64,000 nucleotides of DNA from CAVQCX01 sp963775335. Its GTDB lineage: Bacteria; Pseudomonadota; Gammaproteobacteria; Chromatiales; Chromatiaceae. Position numbers and translations under genes: made by a program. The stretch covers positions 1,116,001 to 1,180,000 of the forward strand of contig CAVZIJ010000003.1 of assembly GCA_963775335.1 (NCBI GenBank), read 5' to 3'. Below, in pieces: positions 1 through 9,328 of this stretch. The notes beneath the pieces were generated by a model that saw only the letters and a program-made list of their open reading frames with translations, did no database searches and was not told the origin of the DNA. Positions within the stretch are counted from its first letter, which is position 1. Each line of letters starts with the position of its first letter.

Positions 1-78
1 GTCGATCCCCAGAACGATCTCCAACGCTGACAGCGTAATGAACGCGATCCAGGCGGAGGGGTCGAGCAGGAGCTGCAT
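1..78 (-). CDS. TerC-family membrane protein, N-terminus only
   Basis: Only the first 26 codons lie in the window; the gene continues past position 1. Reading from the ATG at 78 the protein begins MQLLLDPSAWIAF and continues TLSALEIVLGID. This matches the opening of TerC/YgdQ-type integral membrane proteins, whose first helix carries a conserved acidic ALEIVLGID segment. A GGAGA ribosome binding site sits 6-10 nt upstream of the ATG. It lies on the same strand as the rhodanese-fused reductase and the MarC gene, about 105 bp downstream of the former. TerC proteins are linked to metal handling, but the exact role cannot be judged from this fragment. Confidence 0.7.
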   Translation of the reverse strand, partial: MQLLLDPSAWIAFITLSALEIVLGID

Positions 79-184
79 GGACGATCTCCGGTGAAGCCGG
101 CGGGCAATGGCGGTGGAGCACTATACCAGCGCGCGATCGGAGCGGCCGTGCCGGCGTCTCGCCGAGACGCCTGCAAACCCTGCC

Positions 185-1885
185 TCAGTCGTAGCAGCCG
201 CGCACGCAGAACCAGGTCTCGGCCCCCCCGGAGAGCAGCCTCGCATCGTATCCGCGGTGCACCAGCAGCCGGGTCGCGTTGTAGGCTCGGGCACCGACCG
301 CGCAACAGATGTGGATGGGGCAGTCCCGCGGCAGCTCACCCAGGCGGCCGCGCAGCTCGTCGAGCGGGATCTGGATCCCCCCGGGGACCGGCTTGCAGCT
401 GATCTCATCGGCGTTACGCACATCGAGCACCGCCGCACCATCCGCCCCCATCTGCTGCCAGGGCACCAGGGTGAGATCGCCGCGCATCACGTTTGCCGCG
501 ATCATCCCCAACGTGTTGACCGGGTCCTTGGCAGCGCCGTACTGGGGCGCATAGCAGAGCTCGGCCTCTTCCAGGTCGAACACGGTCGCGCGCATCTGTA
601 TCGCCATGGCGATCACGTCGATGCGCCGCTCGATACCACCCTCCCCGACCGCCTGGGCGCCCAGCACCCGCCCGTCCGACTTGTCGAAGATCAGCTTCAT
701 GAACATGACCTTCGCGCCGGGGTAGTAGCCGACGTGGTGCCCCGGGTGGGCGTAGACGACGTCGTAGTCGATTGCCCTGCCCTTCAACACCTTCTCCGTG
801 ACCCCGGTGCTCGCCAGGGTCAGCCCCAGCACTCCGCAAACCACGGTGCCCTGCACGCCGCGAAAATGCCGGCCCCGGCCGCAGATCACGTCGGCGACGA
901 TCCGGCCCTGGCGATTGGCCGGGCCCGCCAGGGCCAGGGAGGTCTTGCGATCGATCACCGCGTCGTGCAGCTCGACCGCGTCGCCGAGCGCGAAGATGTC
1001 GCGATCGCTGGTACGCAGGTAGTTGTCCACCAGGATGTGGCCGCGCGGGCCTAGGGCCAGGCCGCAAGCCTTGGCCAACCCGTTGTCCGGCGCCACGCCG
1101 ACGGCGAGCAGGACCATGTCGGTGTCGATGCCGACGCCGCTCTGGGTCTCGATCCGCAGCCGCCCTTGCTCGTCGCCGAAGGTCTTGACCGCGTCGCCCA
1201 GGAGAAGCTCCACGCCATGCCGACGCAGCCGGTCGGCGACCGGCACCGCCATCTCGGCATCCAGGGCCGGCATCAGGTGACTGGCCTGCTCGATCAACGT
1301 GACCCGGATGCCTCGACCCAGCAGATTCTCGGTCATCTCCAGACCGATGAACCCTCCTCCAACGATCACGGCATGGCGCACCCACCTCCGGTCGATCCAG
1401 TCTCGGATGAGCCTGCTGTCCGGTATGGTGCGCAAAGAGAAGATGCCGGGCAGACCGATGCCGGGCAGGGGCGGACGAATCGGGGAGGCGCCGGGCGACA
1501 GCACCAGGACATCGTAGGGCTGGTCGTACTCGGTCCCGTCCGCATGCCGGCGGATGCGCACCGACTTGCCCCTCCGATCCACCGCAATCGCCTCCTCCGC
1601 GATCCGAGCGTCGACATTGAACCGCCGCCGGAACAGCCCGACATCGGCTATCAACAGCCTGGTCTCCTCCGCGATCACCCCCCCGATGTAATACGGCAAA
1701 CCGCAGTTTGCAAAAGAGACATAGGGCCCCTTTTCCAGCACGATGATCTCGGCGGTTTCGTCCTGGCGTCGCAGCCGGGCCGCACAGGAGGCACCGCCGG
1801 CGACACCGCCAACGATGACGACGGTCTTTCTCCCCTGCGCCTCGGGGAGCGGCACCCTTTCCCTTTCAACCTTCGCCATAACCAT
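185..1885 (-). CDS. NADH-dependent persulfide/CoA-disulfide reductase with C-terminal rhodanese domain
   Basis: This is a 566-residue flavoprotein of the pyridine nucleotide-disulfide oxidoreductase family. The FAD-binding GGVAGGAS loop is at residues 26-33. The redox cysteine is Cys61 in SFANCGLPYY, the position of the single active Cys of CoA-disulfide reductases. A second dinucleotide fold (VIVGGGFIGLEM) binds NAD(P)H. The last 100 or so residues form a rhodanese domain with active-site loop CAVGAR (Cys528). This architecture matches Npsr-type persulfide reductases, which reduce polysulfide or CoA-persulfide in the cytoplasm. An AGGGGGA site just upstream supports a start at 1885 (ATG GTT ATG) or 1879. 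It follows marC by 62 bp on the same strand. The substrate is inferred from the family. Confidence 0.85.
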   Translation of the reverse strand: MVMAKVERERVPLPEAQGRKTVVIVGGVAGGASCAARLRRQDETAEIIVLEKGPYVSFANCGLPYYIGGVIAEETRLLIADVGLFRRRFNVDARIAEEAIAVDRRGKSVRIRRHADGTEYDQPYDVLVLSPGASPIRPPLPGIGLPGIFSLRTIPDSRLIRDWIDRRWVRHAVIVGGGFIGLEMTENLLGRGIRVTLIEQASHLMPALDAEMAVPVADRLRRHGVELLLGDAVKTFGDEQGRLRIETQSGVGIDTDMVLLAVGVAPDNGLAKACGLALGPRGHILVDNYLRTSDRDIFALGDAVELHDAVIDRKTSLALAGPANRQGRIVADVICGRGRHFRGVQGTVVCGVLGLTLASTGVTEKVLKGRAIDYDVVYAHPGHHVGYYPGAKVMFMKLIFDKSDGRVLGAQAVGEGGIERRIDVIAMAIQMRATVFDLEEAELCYAPQYGAAKDPVNTLGMIAANVMRGDLTLVPWQQMGADGAAVLDVRNADEISCKPVPGGIQIPLDELRGRLGELPRDCPIHICCAVGARAYNATRLLVHRGYDARLLSGGAETWFCVRGCYD

Positions 1886-1947
1886 CGATCCCCCTGTCTG
1901 CTGACGGGCGCCGAAGGCTACCGGCGGCACCCGGTCCCGTCAAACGG

Positions 1948-2583
1948 CTAGCCCGACAGTGCCGGAAACAGCTGTTTGAGTCCGTTGGCGATCACCTCCA
2001 CCGCGATCGCCGTGAGCAACAGTCCGAAGACCCGGTTCAGAATATTTATGCCTATCTCTCCCAGGCGCCGTCCGATCGGCTCAGCCAGGCGCAGGATGGC
2101 CCAGAGCAGCACCGCCACCACCAGGATGGAGCCGAGGATGCCCAGTGCGTGGTGGGGCGCGCCCGAGCGCTGCATCCCGATGATCACGGTGCTGATCGCC
2201 CCCGGACCTGCCAAGAGGGGCACCGCCAATGGAACGACGGCAATGGATGCCTTGGTAGCCGCGCTCTGTTCTTCCTGCGGTGTGGTCCGCACCCGATCCG
2301 GTTGAGCTTGAAGCATGGCGAGCGCCATCAGGAACAGCACGATCCCTCCGCCGACCCTAAACGAGCCCAGGCTGGTGCCCATCCAGTGCAACAGCGCCTC
2401 GCCGGTCAGCGCGGCGATGAACAGCACCGCGACCACGGTCAGAGAAGCGATGTTGACGACCCGTGCGCGCTCGGCGTCGGTGTACCCTTTGGTCTGCCCG
2501 AGCAGGATCGGGATCGCCATGAATGGATCGAGGATCACCACCAGGGCGATGACGAAGCGGGTGTATTCGGTCCACTGCACCAC
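1948..2583 (-). CDS. MarC-family integral membrane protein
   Basis: This protein of about 211 residues is almost entirely hydrophobic, with six likely membrane segments. Family hallmarks are the opening FVIALVVILDPFMAIPI, the central PLAVPLLAGPGAIST motif and the C-terminal stretch around GLLLTAIAVEVI. The MarC (UPF0056) family is widespread in proteobacteria. Despite its name it has no proven role in antibiotic resistance, and its substrate is unknown. I chose the tandem GTG codons at 2583/2580 because the homology begins at VVQWTEYTRF. The open frame extends far upstream, but that part is antisense to tamA and is not coding. It is transcribed divergently from tamA. Confidence 0.85.
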   Translation of the reverse strand: MVQWTEYTRFVIALVVILDPFMAIPILLGQTKGYTDAERARVVNIASLTVVAVLFIAALTGEALLHWMGTSLGSFRVGGGIVLFLMALAMLQAQPDRVRTTPQEEQSAATKASIAVVPLAVPLLAGPGAISTVIIGMQRSGAPHHALGILGSILVVAVLLWAILRLAEPIGRRLGEIGINILNRVFGLLLTAIAVEVIANGLKQLFPALSG

Positions 2584-2826
2584 CGGAGGGCCCCCGCCCG
2601 CCCGGAGGAGACTCCGAGCCGGATGATGGGATAATAGGATAGTCCACGCCGCCGGCGCGGCGGGGAGACTCAATTCGATGCCAAGCGCCGACACCGCGTC
2701 ACAACCGACCCGCACGGGTACTTTTCGCAAGGTAGCGCCGCCCAGCCGCCTTGGGAAGGGCCTGCCGACCCGGATCGCCGTTCGCCAGTCGCTGCCGCCT
2801 GACCGACCCGGCCCGGAGGCATTGCG
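2584..2826. other. Divergent intergenic region marC/tamA
   Basis: This 243-bp gap separates the divergent marC and tamA genes, so it should hold both promoters. An AT-rich patch, GATAATAGGAT, near 2629-2640 stands out in otherwise GC-rich DNA and could supply a -10 element on either strand. I could not pair it with a convincing -35. The GTG start of tamA at 2827 has no strong Shine-Dalgarno sequence. Confidence 0.3.
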
Positions 2827-4572
2827 GTGAAGGGTCCATCCCCGGGGTCTCGGTTGCGCGCCAAGCTTTTTCTGCTGGCCGTCTGGGGTGGCATAGCGAA
2901 CTGCGCCGCCGCCCAACCGTCGATCCACATCGAAGGCGCCGACGCGGCGCTCACGGCGAACCTGAAGGCCGGGCTGTCCCTCTCCGGGGAATCCTGCACC
3001 TCCCCGCAATGGCGTGTGCGCCAGCTGTTCGAGCGCGCCGATGGAGAGCTCGAACAGGCCGCTCGCGCGCTCGGCTATTACGAGATCAAGGTCCACAAGC
3101 AGCTGAAGGTCGGTGACGCCTGCTGGGAGGCACGGTTCCAGGTCGAGCCGGGTCCGCCGGTTCTCATCGACCAGGTCGATCTGCGCGTCAGCGGCGCGGC
3201 CGACCAGGACCCCCAATTCCGCGCCATCACCCGGTCTCCCGGTCTCGCCCCGGGGGACCGCCTGAACCACGGGCGCTACGACGCGCTCAAACGCCGTATT
3301 GAGGATCTGGCCCTGGAGCGCGGCTACCTGGACGGCCATTTCACGCTGGCCGAGCTGCGGGTAGACCCGGCGAAGCGCCGGGCCGAGGTCGAGCTTCACT
3401 ACGACTCGGGGGCCCGCTACCGGATCGGAACCGTCAAGCTGGTACAGGACAGCTACGACAAGAGAATCCTCAAGCGCTTCGTGACCGTAAAACCGGGCGA
3501 TCCCTACGACAGCAAGGCCCTCATTGCGCTGCAGCGCAGCCTGAGCGGCAGCGGCTACTTCGCCTCCGTCGACGTGCGCCCGGATCTCAGGCACAACCCC
3601 CAGCGACGGGTCCCGGTGGAGGTCCGTCTGCAGGCGCCCAAGCGTCTCGCCTACCGCTTCGGCATCGGGGCGGCCACGGACACCGGGCCGCGCCTGAGCG
3701 CGGGCTTCGAGGATCGGCGCATCAATGCCCTGGGTCACCGGTTCAAGACCGCGCTACAGCTGTCCAAAACCAACTCCTCCCTGGGCGCCGAGTACAGCTT
3801 TCCGGTCGATGGACCCCATGTCGACCAGCTCGGTCTTGGCCTCAAAGTCGCGCACACGGACACCGATACCTCCAAGAGCGACAGCTTGAGCCTGCAGGCG
3901 CGCCTGACCGGGCAGCGCGCCGGCTGGACGGTGAACCGCCACATCGAATGGCTCTGGGATCAATCCACGATCGCCGGCAAGACCCAGGCGGTGACACTGC
4001 TGGTGCCGGGCATCGGTTGGTCGCGCACCGAGGCCGACGATCCGGTGTACCCCTCTCACGGCTGGCGCCTCAGCCTCGATCTGCGCGCCGCGACCAGCGC
4101 AGTGCTTTCGGACGCGTCGCTGCTCCAGGCCCACGGCCAGGCAAAATGGATCGGGTCGGTCGGCAAAGGCCGCGTGATCGCCCGAACCGAGCTCGGTGCG
4201 ACCGAATCCGCCGACTTCACCCGCTTGCCCGCCTCGTTCCGATTCTTCGCCGGCGGAGACCAGAGCGTGCGCGGCTATGCGTACCAAGCCCTGGGACCCA
4301 AGGACGCCGAGGGCAACGTGGTGGGGGGACGCTATCTCGCTGTCGGCAGCCTGGAGTACGAGCATCCTGTGGTGGGTGACTGGAGCGCCGCAGGCTTCGT
4401 GGACGTCGGCAACGCGTTCGACGGGGCCCAGGATCGTCCGAAATGCTCCGTGGGCATAGGCGCCCGCTGGCGCTCCCCCGTAGGTCCCCTGCGCATGGAC
4501 CTCGCCTTCCCTGTTGCCGATCCCGAGGCCGACCTGGTGCGCCTGCATTTCTCCATGGGACCCGACCTGTGA
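2827..4572 (+). CDS. tamA: Translocation and assembly module subunit TamA
   Basis: This 581-residue outer-membrane protein belongs to the Omp85/BamA superfamily. A signal sequence (hydrophobic core LFLLAVWGGIA, cut near CAAAQ) is followed by three POTRA-like domains over about residues 30-265. A C-terminal 16-strand barrel completes it. The barrel contains the family motif FFAGGDQSVRGY, related to the VRGF/Y lid-lock motif of Omp85 proteins. TamA works with the inner-membrane-anchored TamB in envelope biogenesis, including autotransporter insertion and phospholipid transport. The length matches the E. coli protein. The start is a GTG chosen because the signal peptide begins there. Its stop overlaps the tamB start, which implies translational coupling. 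Confidence 0.93.
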   Translation: MKGPSPGSRLRAKLFLLAVWGGIANCAAAQPSIHIEGADAALTANLKAGLSLSGESCTSPQWRVRQLFERADGELEQAARALGYYEIKVHKQLKVGDACWEARFQVEPGPPVLIDQVDLRVSGAADQDPQFRAITRSPGLAPGDRLNHGRYDALKRRIEDLALERGYLDGHFTLAELRVDPAKRRAEVELHYDSGARYRIGTVKLVQDSYDKRILKRFVTVKPGDPYDSKALIALQRSLSGSGYFASVDVRPDLRHNPQRRVPVEVRLQAPKRLAYRFGIGAATDTGPRLSAGFEDRRINALGHRFKTALQLSKTNSSLGAEYSFPVDGPHVDQLGLGLKVAHTDTDTSKSDSLSLQARLTGQRAGWTVNRHIEWLWDQSTIAGKTQAVTLLVPGIGWSRTEADDPVYPSHGWRLSLDLRAATSAVLSDASLLQAHGQAKWIGSVGKGRVIARTELGATESADFTRLPASFRFFAGGDQSVRGYAYQALGPKDAEGNVVGGRYLAVGSLEYEHPVVGDWSAAGFVDVGNAFDGAQDRPKCSVGIGARWRSPVGPLRMDLAFPVADPEADLVRLHFSMGPDL

Positions 4573-7500
4573 GGCGCACGCTGCTGCTGGGCGGTGCGGC
4601 CACCCTGGCGGTCGGGATAGCGCTCGCATCCTGGCTGCTCGGCACCCCTTCGGGGGGCGCCTGGCTGCTTGCGCGCGCCCTGGGTCCGGCCCTGAGCTTC
4701 GACTCCTTCGCCGGCAGCCTGATGAGCGGTTCGGTGCTGACAGGCATCAGCTACCGGGACGCCCGGCTGCGCTTCTCGGCTCGCAGGCTCACCCTGCGCT
4801 GGCACCCATTCGCCCTGCTGTCCGGGCGGCTGCATATCGAGGCCTTGGAGGGAGAGGGACTGGTCTACGAGCAGCTCGGCGAGGGGGCTTCGGAGCCTAA
4901 GGCCAGTCCGCCGGCGCTGCCGCTCGACATCCGGCTCGACCGGGTACAGGTGCTGCGCGCGAGGATCAAGCTCCCCAATGGCGAGTGGACCATCGACCGG
5001 CTCCGGGCTGCAGCGTCCGCCGCCGCTGGCCAGCTCCACCTCTCGGACCTGTCCCTCGCCGCCCTGGGGATCGAGCTGACGGGCGACGCAACCCTGGCAC
5101 TCGCGCCCGACTACCCCTATTCCGCCCACCTGAGCTGGCACGGCGATCTGCCCGATCTGGGCAAAATCAAGGCCGCTGGCACGATCCGGGGAGATCTAGC
5201 GGGTCTGACCTTCGATCACCGGACCGAGCAGCCGTTTCCCCTGCACACGCACGGGCGCCTGAGCTTCGCGGGCGGCGTGGCGAGCCTCGATGCCGAAGGG
5301 GACTGGAAGGACGCCCGCTGGCCGCTGACTGAGACCCCCTCCGTGCGCAGCCCCGCCGGCCGATACACGCTACGGGGCCCCCTGGACCATCTGGAGGTGA
5401 AGGCCCAGGGGGGGCTGCAGGTACCGGACTCACCCCCGCTGGACCTCGAGCTGACCGGGCTGGCCACCGCCGGCGCCGTGGAGGACCTGAGCCTGGTCGC
5501 GCACTTGGGAGAGGCACGGGCCGAGGCCCGCGGACGGCTCAGCTGGGCGCCAGATCTGCACTGGTCGGCCAGTGTGGACGGCAAGGCGATCGATCCATCG
5601 GCCTGGGCCGCGGACTGGCCCGGACGCATCGATCTCGCCGCCAGCGTCCAGGGCGGTTTCGGCACGGACGGTCTCTGGTCCGACATCGGGCTGACGGACC
5701 TCTCCGGCCGGCTCATGGACCATCCCCTCGAGGCCCATGGCCAGGCCAGGATGGACGCCAAAGGCGTTTCGCTCAACCGGCTCGCCCTGAGCTCGGGTCC
5801 GAGCCGCCTCGACCTGACGGGCCGGCTGGACTGGGCGCCACAGGCGACGTGGAAGCTCGACCTGGAGGGCACCGACCTCGATCCCTCCTTGCGCTGGCCC
5901 GACTGGCCTGGGCAGCTCGATCTCCGCGCCCAGGTCGCGGGCGGAACCTCGGCCGACGGCCCCTGGTCCGAGATCAGCTTGCAACACCTGACCGGCAGGC
6001 TCAACGGTCAAGCGCTCAACGGCCGGGGTCGCGCCACCTACCGGGCCGGCCGCCTCGATCTGGAAGATCTCTCGCTGCAGAGCGGCCCGAACATCCTGAA
6101 GGCCCAAGGCACTCTGGCCGAGCGTCTCGACCTCAAGCTCGATCTCGCCGCACCCGACTTGTCGGCGACCTGGCCGAGGCTTGGCGGCGCGCTCCAGGTC
6201 CAGGGCAGCGTTACCGGGAAGCCAGAGGCGCCCCAGATCGACGGGCGCGTCAACGGCAAGGGTCTGCGCTACCAGGATATGCGGCTCGCAGCCCTCGCCG
6301 GAAAGCTCCTCTGGGGCCCCGATCGCGTCGCGGTGAGCCTCGACGGCCAGGGGCTTTCGGCCGGCGGCATCCCGTCCGGGAAGCTGAGCCTGACGCTCCG
6401 GGGGCGACCGCAGGACTTCGAGACACGGTTCGCCATCGACGCCGTCTCGAGCACCGGGGCAGCCAAACCGGCAGCCCTTTTCGCCCACGCACGGCTCAAT
6501 GGCGGATGGAAGGGCGGGCGCTGGCAAGGCAAGCTCGACGCGCTCGACCTGGCAAGCCCGGACTCCGGGCACTGGTCTCTGGGCGCGCCGTCGACCCTGA
6601 CGCTGGCGGCCGACCGGATCGAACGTCCAACAGCTGTGCCTGCGGGCCACCGACGGCAGCCTCTGCGCAGCCGTCAGCTGGACACCGTCCGGCGGCCATC
6701 TGAGCGGCGACGCCCGCTCGCTGCCTCTGGCTCTGCTCAAGCCCTGGCTGCCCGAAAGTGCGCTGCTCGAGGGCTCCGCCTCCGGCCAGGCGAGACTCGA
6801 GCTCTCCCCCGAGGGTCCATCGGGCACGGCCCGTCTCGACCTGACGGCCGGACGCCTCAGCCTGCCCCTGGCCGAGGGTCAGGCGCTCGCGCTGCCGTTC
6901 GGCGCGGGCTCGGTCCGGCTGGACGCCCGCCAAGGAGCGCTCGACCTGGACGCCAACCTTCCCCTGGCGGGCAAGGATCACCTGGCTGCCCGGATGCGCA
7001 TCGGCCGGCCCGGAGCCGGCGGGGCACGCCCGCTCTCGGGTCAGGTGGAAGCGGGGCTCTCCGACCTCTCCCCCGCAGAGATGCTGGTGCCGCAGCTGAG
7101 CGAGATCCGCGGCGCGCTGTCGGCCCAGCTGGGCCTGGCCGGCACCCTGGAGCATCCGCTGATCTCGGGAGAGGCGACCATCGCCAACGGATCGGCCCTA
7201 GTGCCTGCGTTGGGCGTCGCCCTGGATCAGATCCAGCTCTCGGCAAAAAGCCGGGGCACGGAGCAGCTGGACATCGAGGCGAGCCTGCGCTCCGGAAAAG
7301 GGCAGCTAGAGGCCAAGGGCGACCTCATCCTGGACCCGCGGCGCGACTGGCCTCTGGACCTGCGTATCAAGGGCACGAACGTCCAAGCCGTGCGCCTGCC
7401 CGAGGCCCTGGCCACGGCCTCCCCGGACTTGCGGGTGCGCTCGGGCCACGGTGCCCTGCAGGTGCAGGGCAGCGTGGTGGTCCCCCAGGCGACCATCGAG

Positions 7501-8301
7501 ATCCGCCAGCTTCCCAAGTCTGCCGTGTCGGTCTCCTCCGACGAGGTCCTGGTGGGTAGCACCAAGGGATCGCCGAATCCGACACCGCTCGAGCTGCAGG
7601 CCAACGTCGAGCTGCGCCTCGGCGATCAGGTTCGCTTCCGCGGGTTCGGGCTGACAGCGGGGCTGGAAGGAAAGCTGGAGCTTTCCGCGACGAACGGGCG
7701 CACCCTGGCCCAGGGCATCATCTCGGTCAAGGATGGCCGCTACAAGGCCTACGGCCAGGACCTCAAGATCGAGCGCGGCCAGCTGATCTTCGCGGGCCCG
7801 CCGACCAACCCCAGCCTGGATGTGCGAGCCACTCGCCGTTCCGAGGACGACACCGTCACGGCGATCCTCAGTCTCACCGGTCCGCTGCGCGAGCCCCTCG
7901 CCCAGGTCTCCAGCGACCCCCCCTTGTCGCGGGAGGAGGCCATGGCGTATCTGTTGACGGGAAGGTCGATCAAAGAGGGCGGCGGCGCGGGCAACTCGGT
8001 CCTGATCAGCCAGGCTCTGATCAGCGGCAGCCTGGGCCGCAGTCAGACCCTGCTCGAGGGCGTCGCCAAGGGCGTCGGCCTGGACCAACTGCAGGTCAAG
8101 GAAGGTGCGACCCTGCAGCAGAGCTCCCTGCTGCTCGGCAAGTATCTGTCTCCGGACCTCTACATCAGCTACGCCCTCGGACTGTTCGATCCCCAAGGGG
8201 CCTTGGTGCTGCGCTATCGGCTCACCAAGCATCTGCGCCTGGAGGCCCAGTCCGGCCAGCACCAGGGGGCGGACCTGATCTACGGCTTCGAGCGCGACTG
8301 A
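4569..8301 (+). pseudogene. tamB: Translocation and assembly module TamB, interrupted by a single-base frameshift
   Basis: The gene starts at a GTG overlapping the tamA stop (GTGA) and opens with a membrane anchor (LLLGGAATLAVGIALASWLL). It continues in one frame through beta-helical AsmA/TamB repeats to about 6623, at residues ADRIE. Homology then jumps to the +1 frame at VQQLCLRATDGS and runs to the conserved C-terminal TamB (DUF490) domain ending at 8301. That frame is open throughout. The old frame becomes Arg/Pro/Gly-rich shadow sequence. One extra base in GAACGTCC at 6621-6628 explains the break; without it the join reads ADRIDVQQL. The repaired protein would have about 1243 residues, the usual TamB length. 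It is either a real loss of TamB or a sequencing error; I favour the latter. Confidence 0.88.
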
Positions 8302-8361
8302 GCGTCCTGCTGGCCGGTCAGGGCGCCCGCGCAGCCCTCGCTGGCGGGCTGATGGCGATGC

Positions 8362-8481
8362 GGTGAGCCAGAGCCGGGTGGGTCCCAGGGCGGTGCCCAC
8401 CAATTGCTTGGCTCCGTTCCACCCGGTCGGCGGTTTTCCGGGCGCCCCGGGGGCCTGCTCGACGAGGAAGTCCTTGCTCAT
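8362..8481 (-). pseudogene. 5' remnant of a GH15 glucan 1,4-alpha-glucosidase gene
   Basis: The gap between tamB and the next gene (8302-8648) holds no intact gene. On the minus strand an ATG at 8481 starts a 40-residue stretch. It contains EQAPGAPGKPP, then AKQLVGTALGPTRLWLT, resembling the start of bacterial glucoamylase-like GH15 enzymes (APGAPG..., AK..VGTAL...R.WFT). After LWLT the match ends, and the downstream DNA runs into tamB. A neighbouring frame reads LAHRIA, faintly like the next GH15 segment (LGHGI), which suggests small deletions before truncation. No strong ribosome binding site is visible. I read this as a decayed fragment of a once longer gene. The identification rests on recalled family features and needs a database search. 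Confidence 0.5.
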
Positions 8482-8648
8482 GGCAATCGCCTGCAGGGCT
8501 GCGAACAGGCGGGATATTAGAGCCTATGTCATCATCCGCCACCGCCGCTGCGACCGCAGTAGACACCGGCCGCCGTTTTGGGTTTTGATTGCCCCCGGGG
8601 GCCGAGCCACCCGGCACCATCGGAACCGAAAGATCCAAGGAGGGAGCC

Positions 8649-9122
8649 ATGACAAGAACAGGGAGAGTAATCGGGCTGCTGCTGCTCACAGCCTTTGCGA
8701 GCGCGGCGGCCGGACCGATCAGGAAATGGGTCGACGCGGACGGGCGGATCCATTTCGGGGATGCGCCCCCGCCGAACGCGGCATCGGTCGTCGTCTCGCC
8801 CGAGCCCGCCTCCCACCCTTCATCCACCGAAGACGCGCCCGAGGGGCTGCGCCCCGGCGAGCGGCGCATGCTCGAGAGCATCGAGCGGGAGGAGCGGGAG
8901 CTCGTGGAAGCGCGTGAGCGCTCCGCGAAGGAACTGGCGCAGCGCGACGCCGCCGGGGCCCGCAAGAAGAAGGTCGAGAAGGCAAAGTGCAAGTACTACC
9001 GTGCGCTCGTACGCGAGCACGAGCGCGCGCTCAAACAAGGCTACAGGAATTCGGCGCGCAGGCTGCACGACGAGACCAAGCTCGAGCTCTACGAGCGCCA
9101 GGCGGCGATGTATTGTCCTTGA
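8649..9122 (+). CDS. DUF4124-domain periplasmic protein
   Basis: This 157-residue protein has a signal peptide (VIGLLLLTAFASAAAGP). The mature part opens with the DUF4124 signature IRKWVDADGRIHFGDAPPP, a short beta motif common in small gammaproteobacterial periplasmic proteins. A low-complexity linker and a charged helical segment follow, rich in Glu, Arg and Lys (about residues 75-120, likely coiled coil). The C-terminus has two cysteines (AKCKYYRAL and the final YCP) that could pair in the periplasm. The ATG at 8649 is preceded by a strong AAGGAGGG site, which decides the start over upstream in-frame codons. Function is unknown. The gene appears monocistronic, facing convergently toward the efflux operon. 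Confidence 0.85.
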   Translation: MTRTGRVIGLLLLTAFASAAAGPIRKWVDADGRIHFGDAPPPNAASVVVSPEPASHPSSTEDAPEGLRPGERRMLESIEREERELVEARERSAKELAQRDAAGARKKKVEKAKCKYYRALVREHERALKQGYRNSARRLHDETKLELYERQAAMYCP

Positions 9123-9328
9123 TGTGGCGACGTAATCCGCGAACCGGCGAGCGTAGTGTGGCCGTCGCTACGAGAGCGAGCCGCAACAAAGGCCGGGGTC
9201 AAGATCGCCCTGTCCCCGAGGGGTTGCGTCCGGAATGCGTGCCAGCAAGGCGCGGCGCGCAGCTCGGCAAGTATTCACGGCGTGTCCCGAGCGGCTTGCC
9301 CCGGGGCGTGTGCCTTTGTCCATGCTGC

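Noticed and set aside
2584..3738. N-terminal extension of marC reaching deep into tamA
   Set aside because: The extension is antisense to POTRA-coding tamA sequence and has no MarC similarity; the tandem GTG at 2580/2583 gives a normal MarC.
9123..9328. Possible mobile-element trace with GGGGTCA...TGTCCCC between the DUF4124 and efflux genes
   Set aside because: The arms match imperfectly and no transposase or target duplication is visible.
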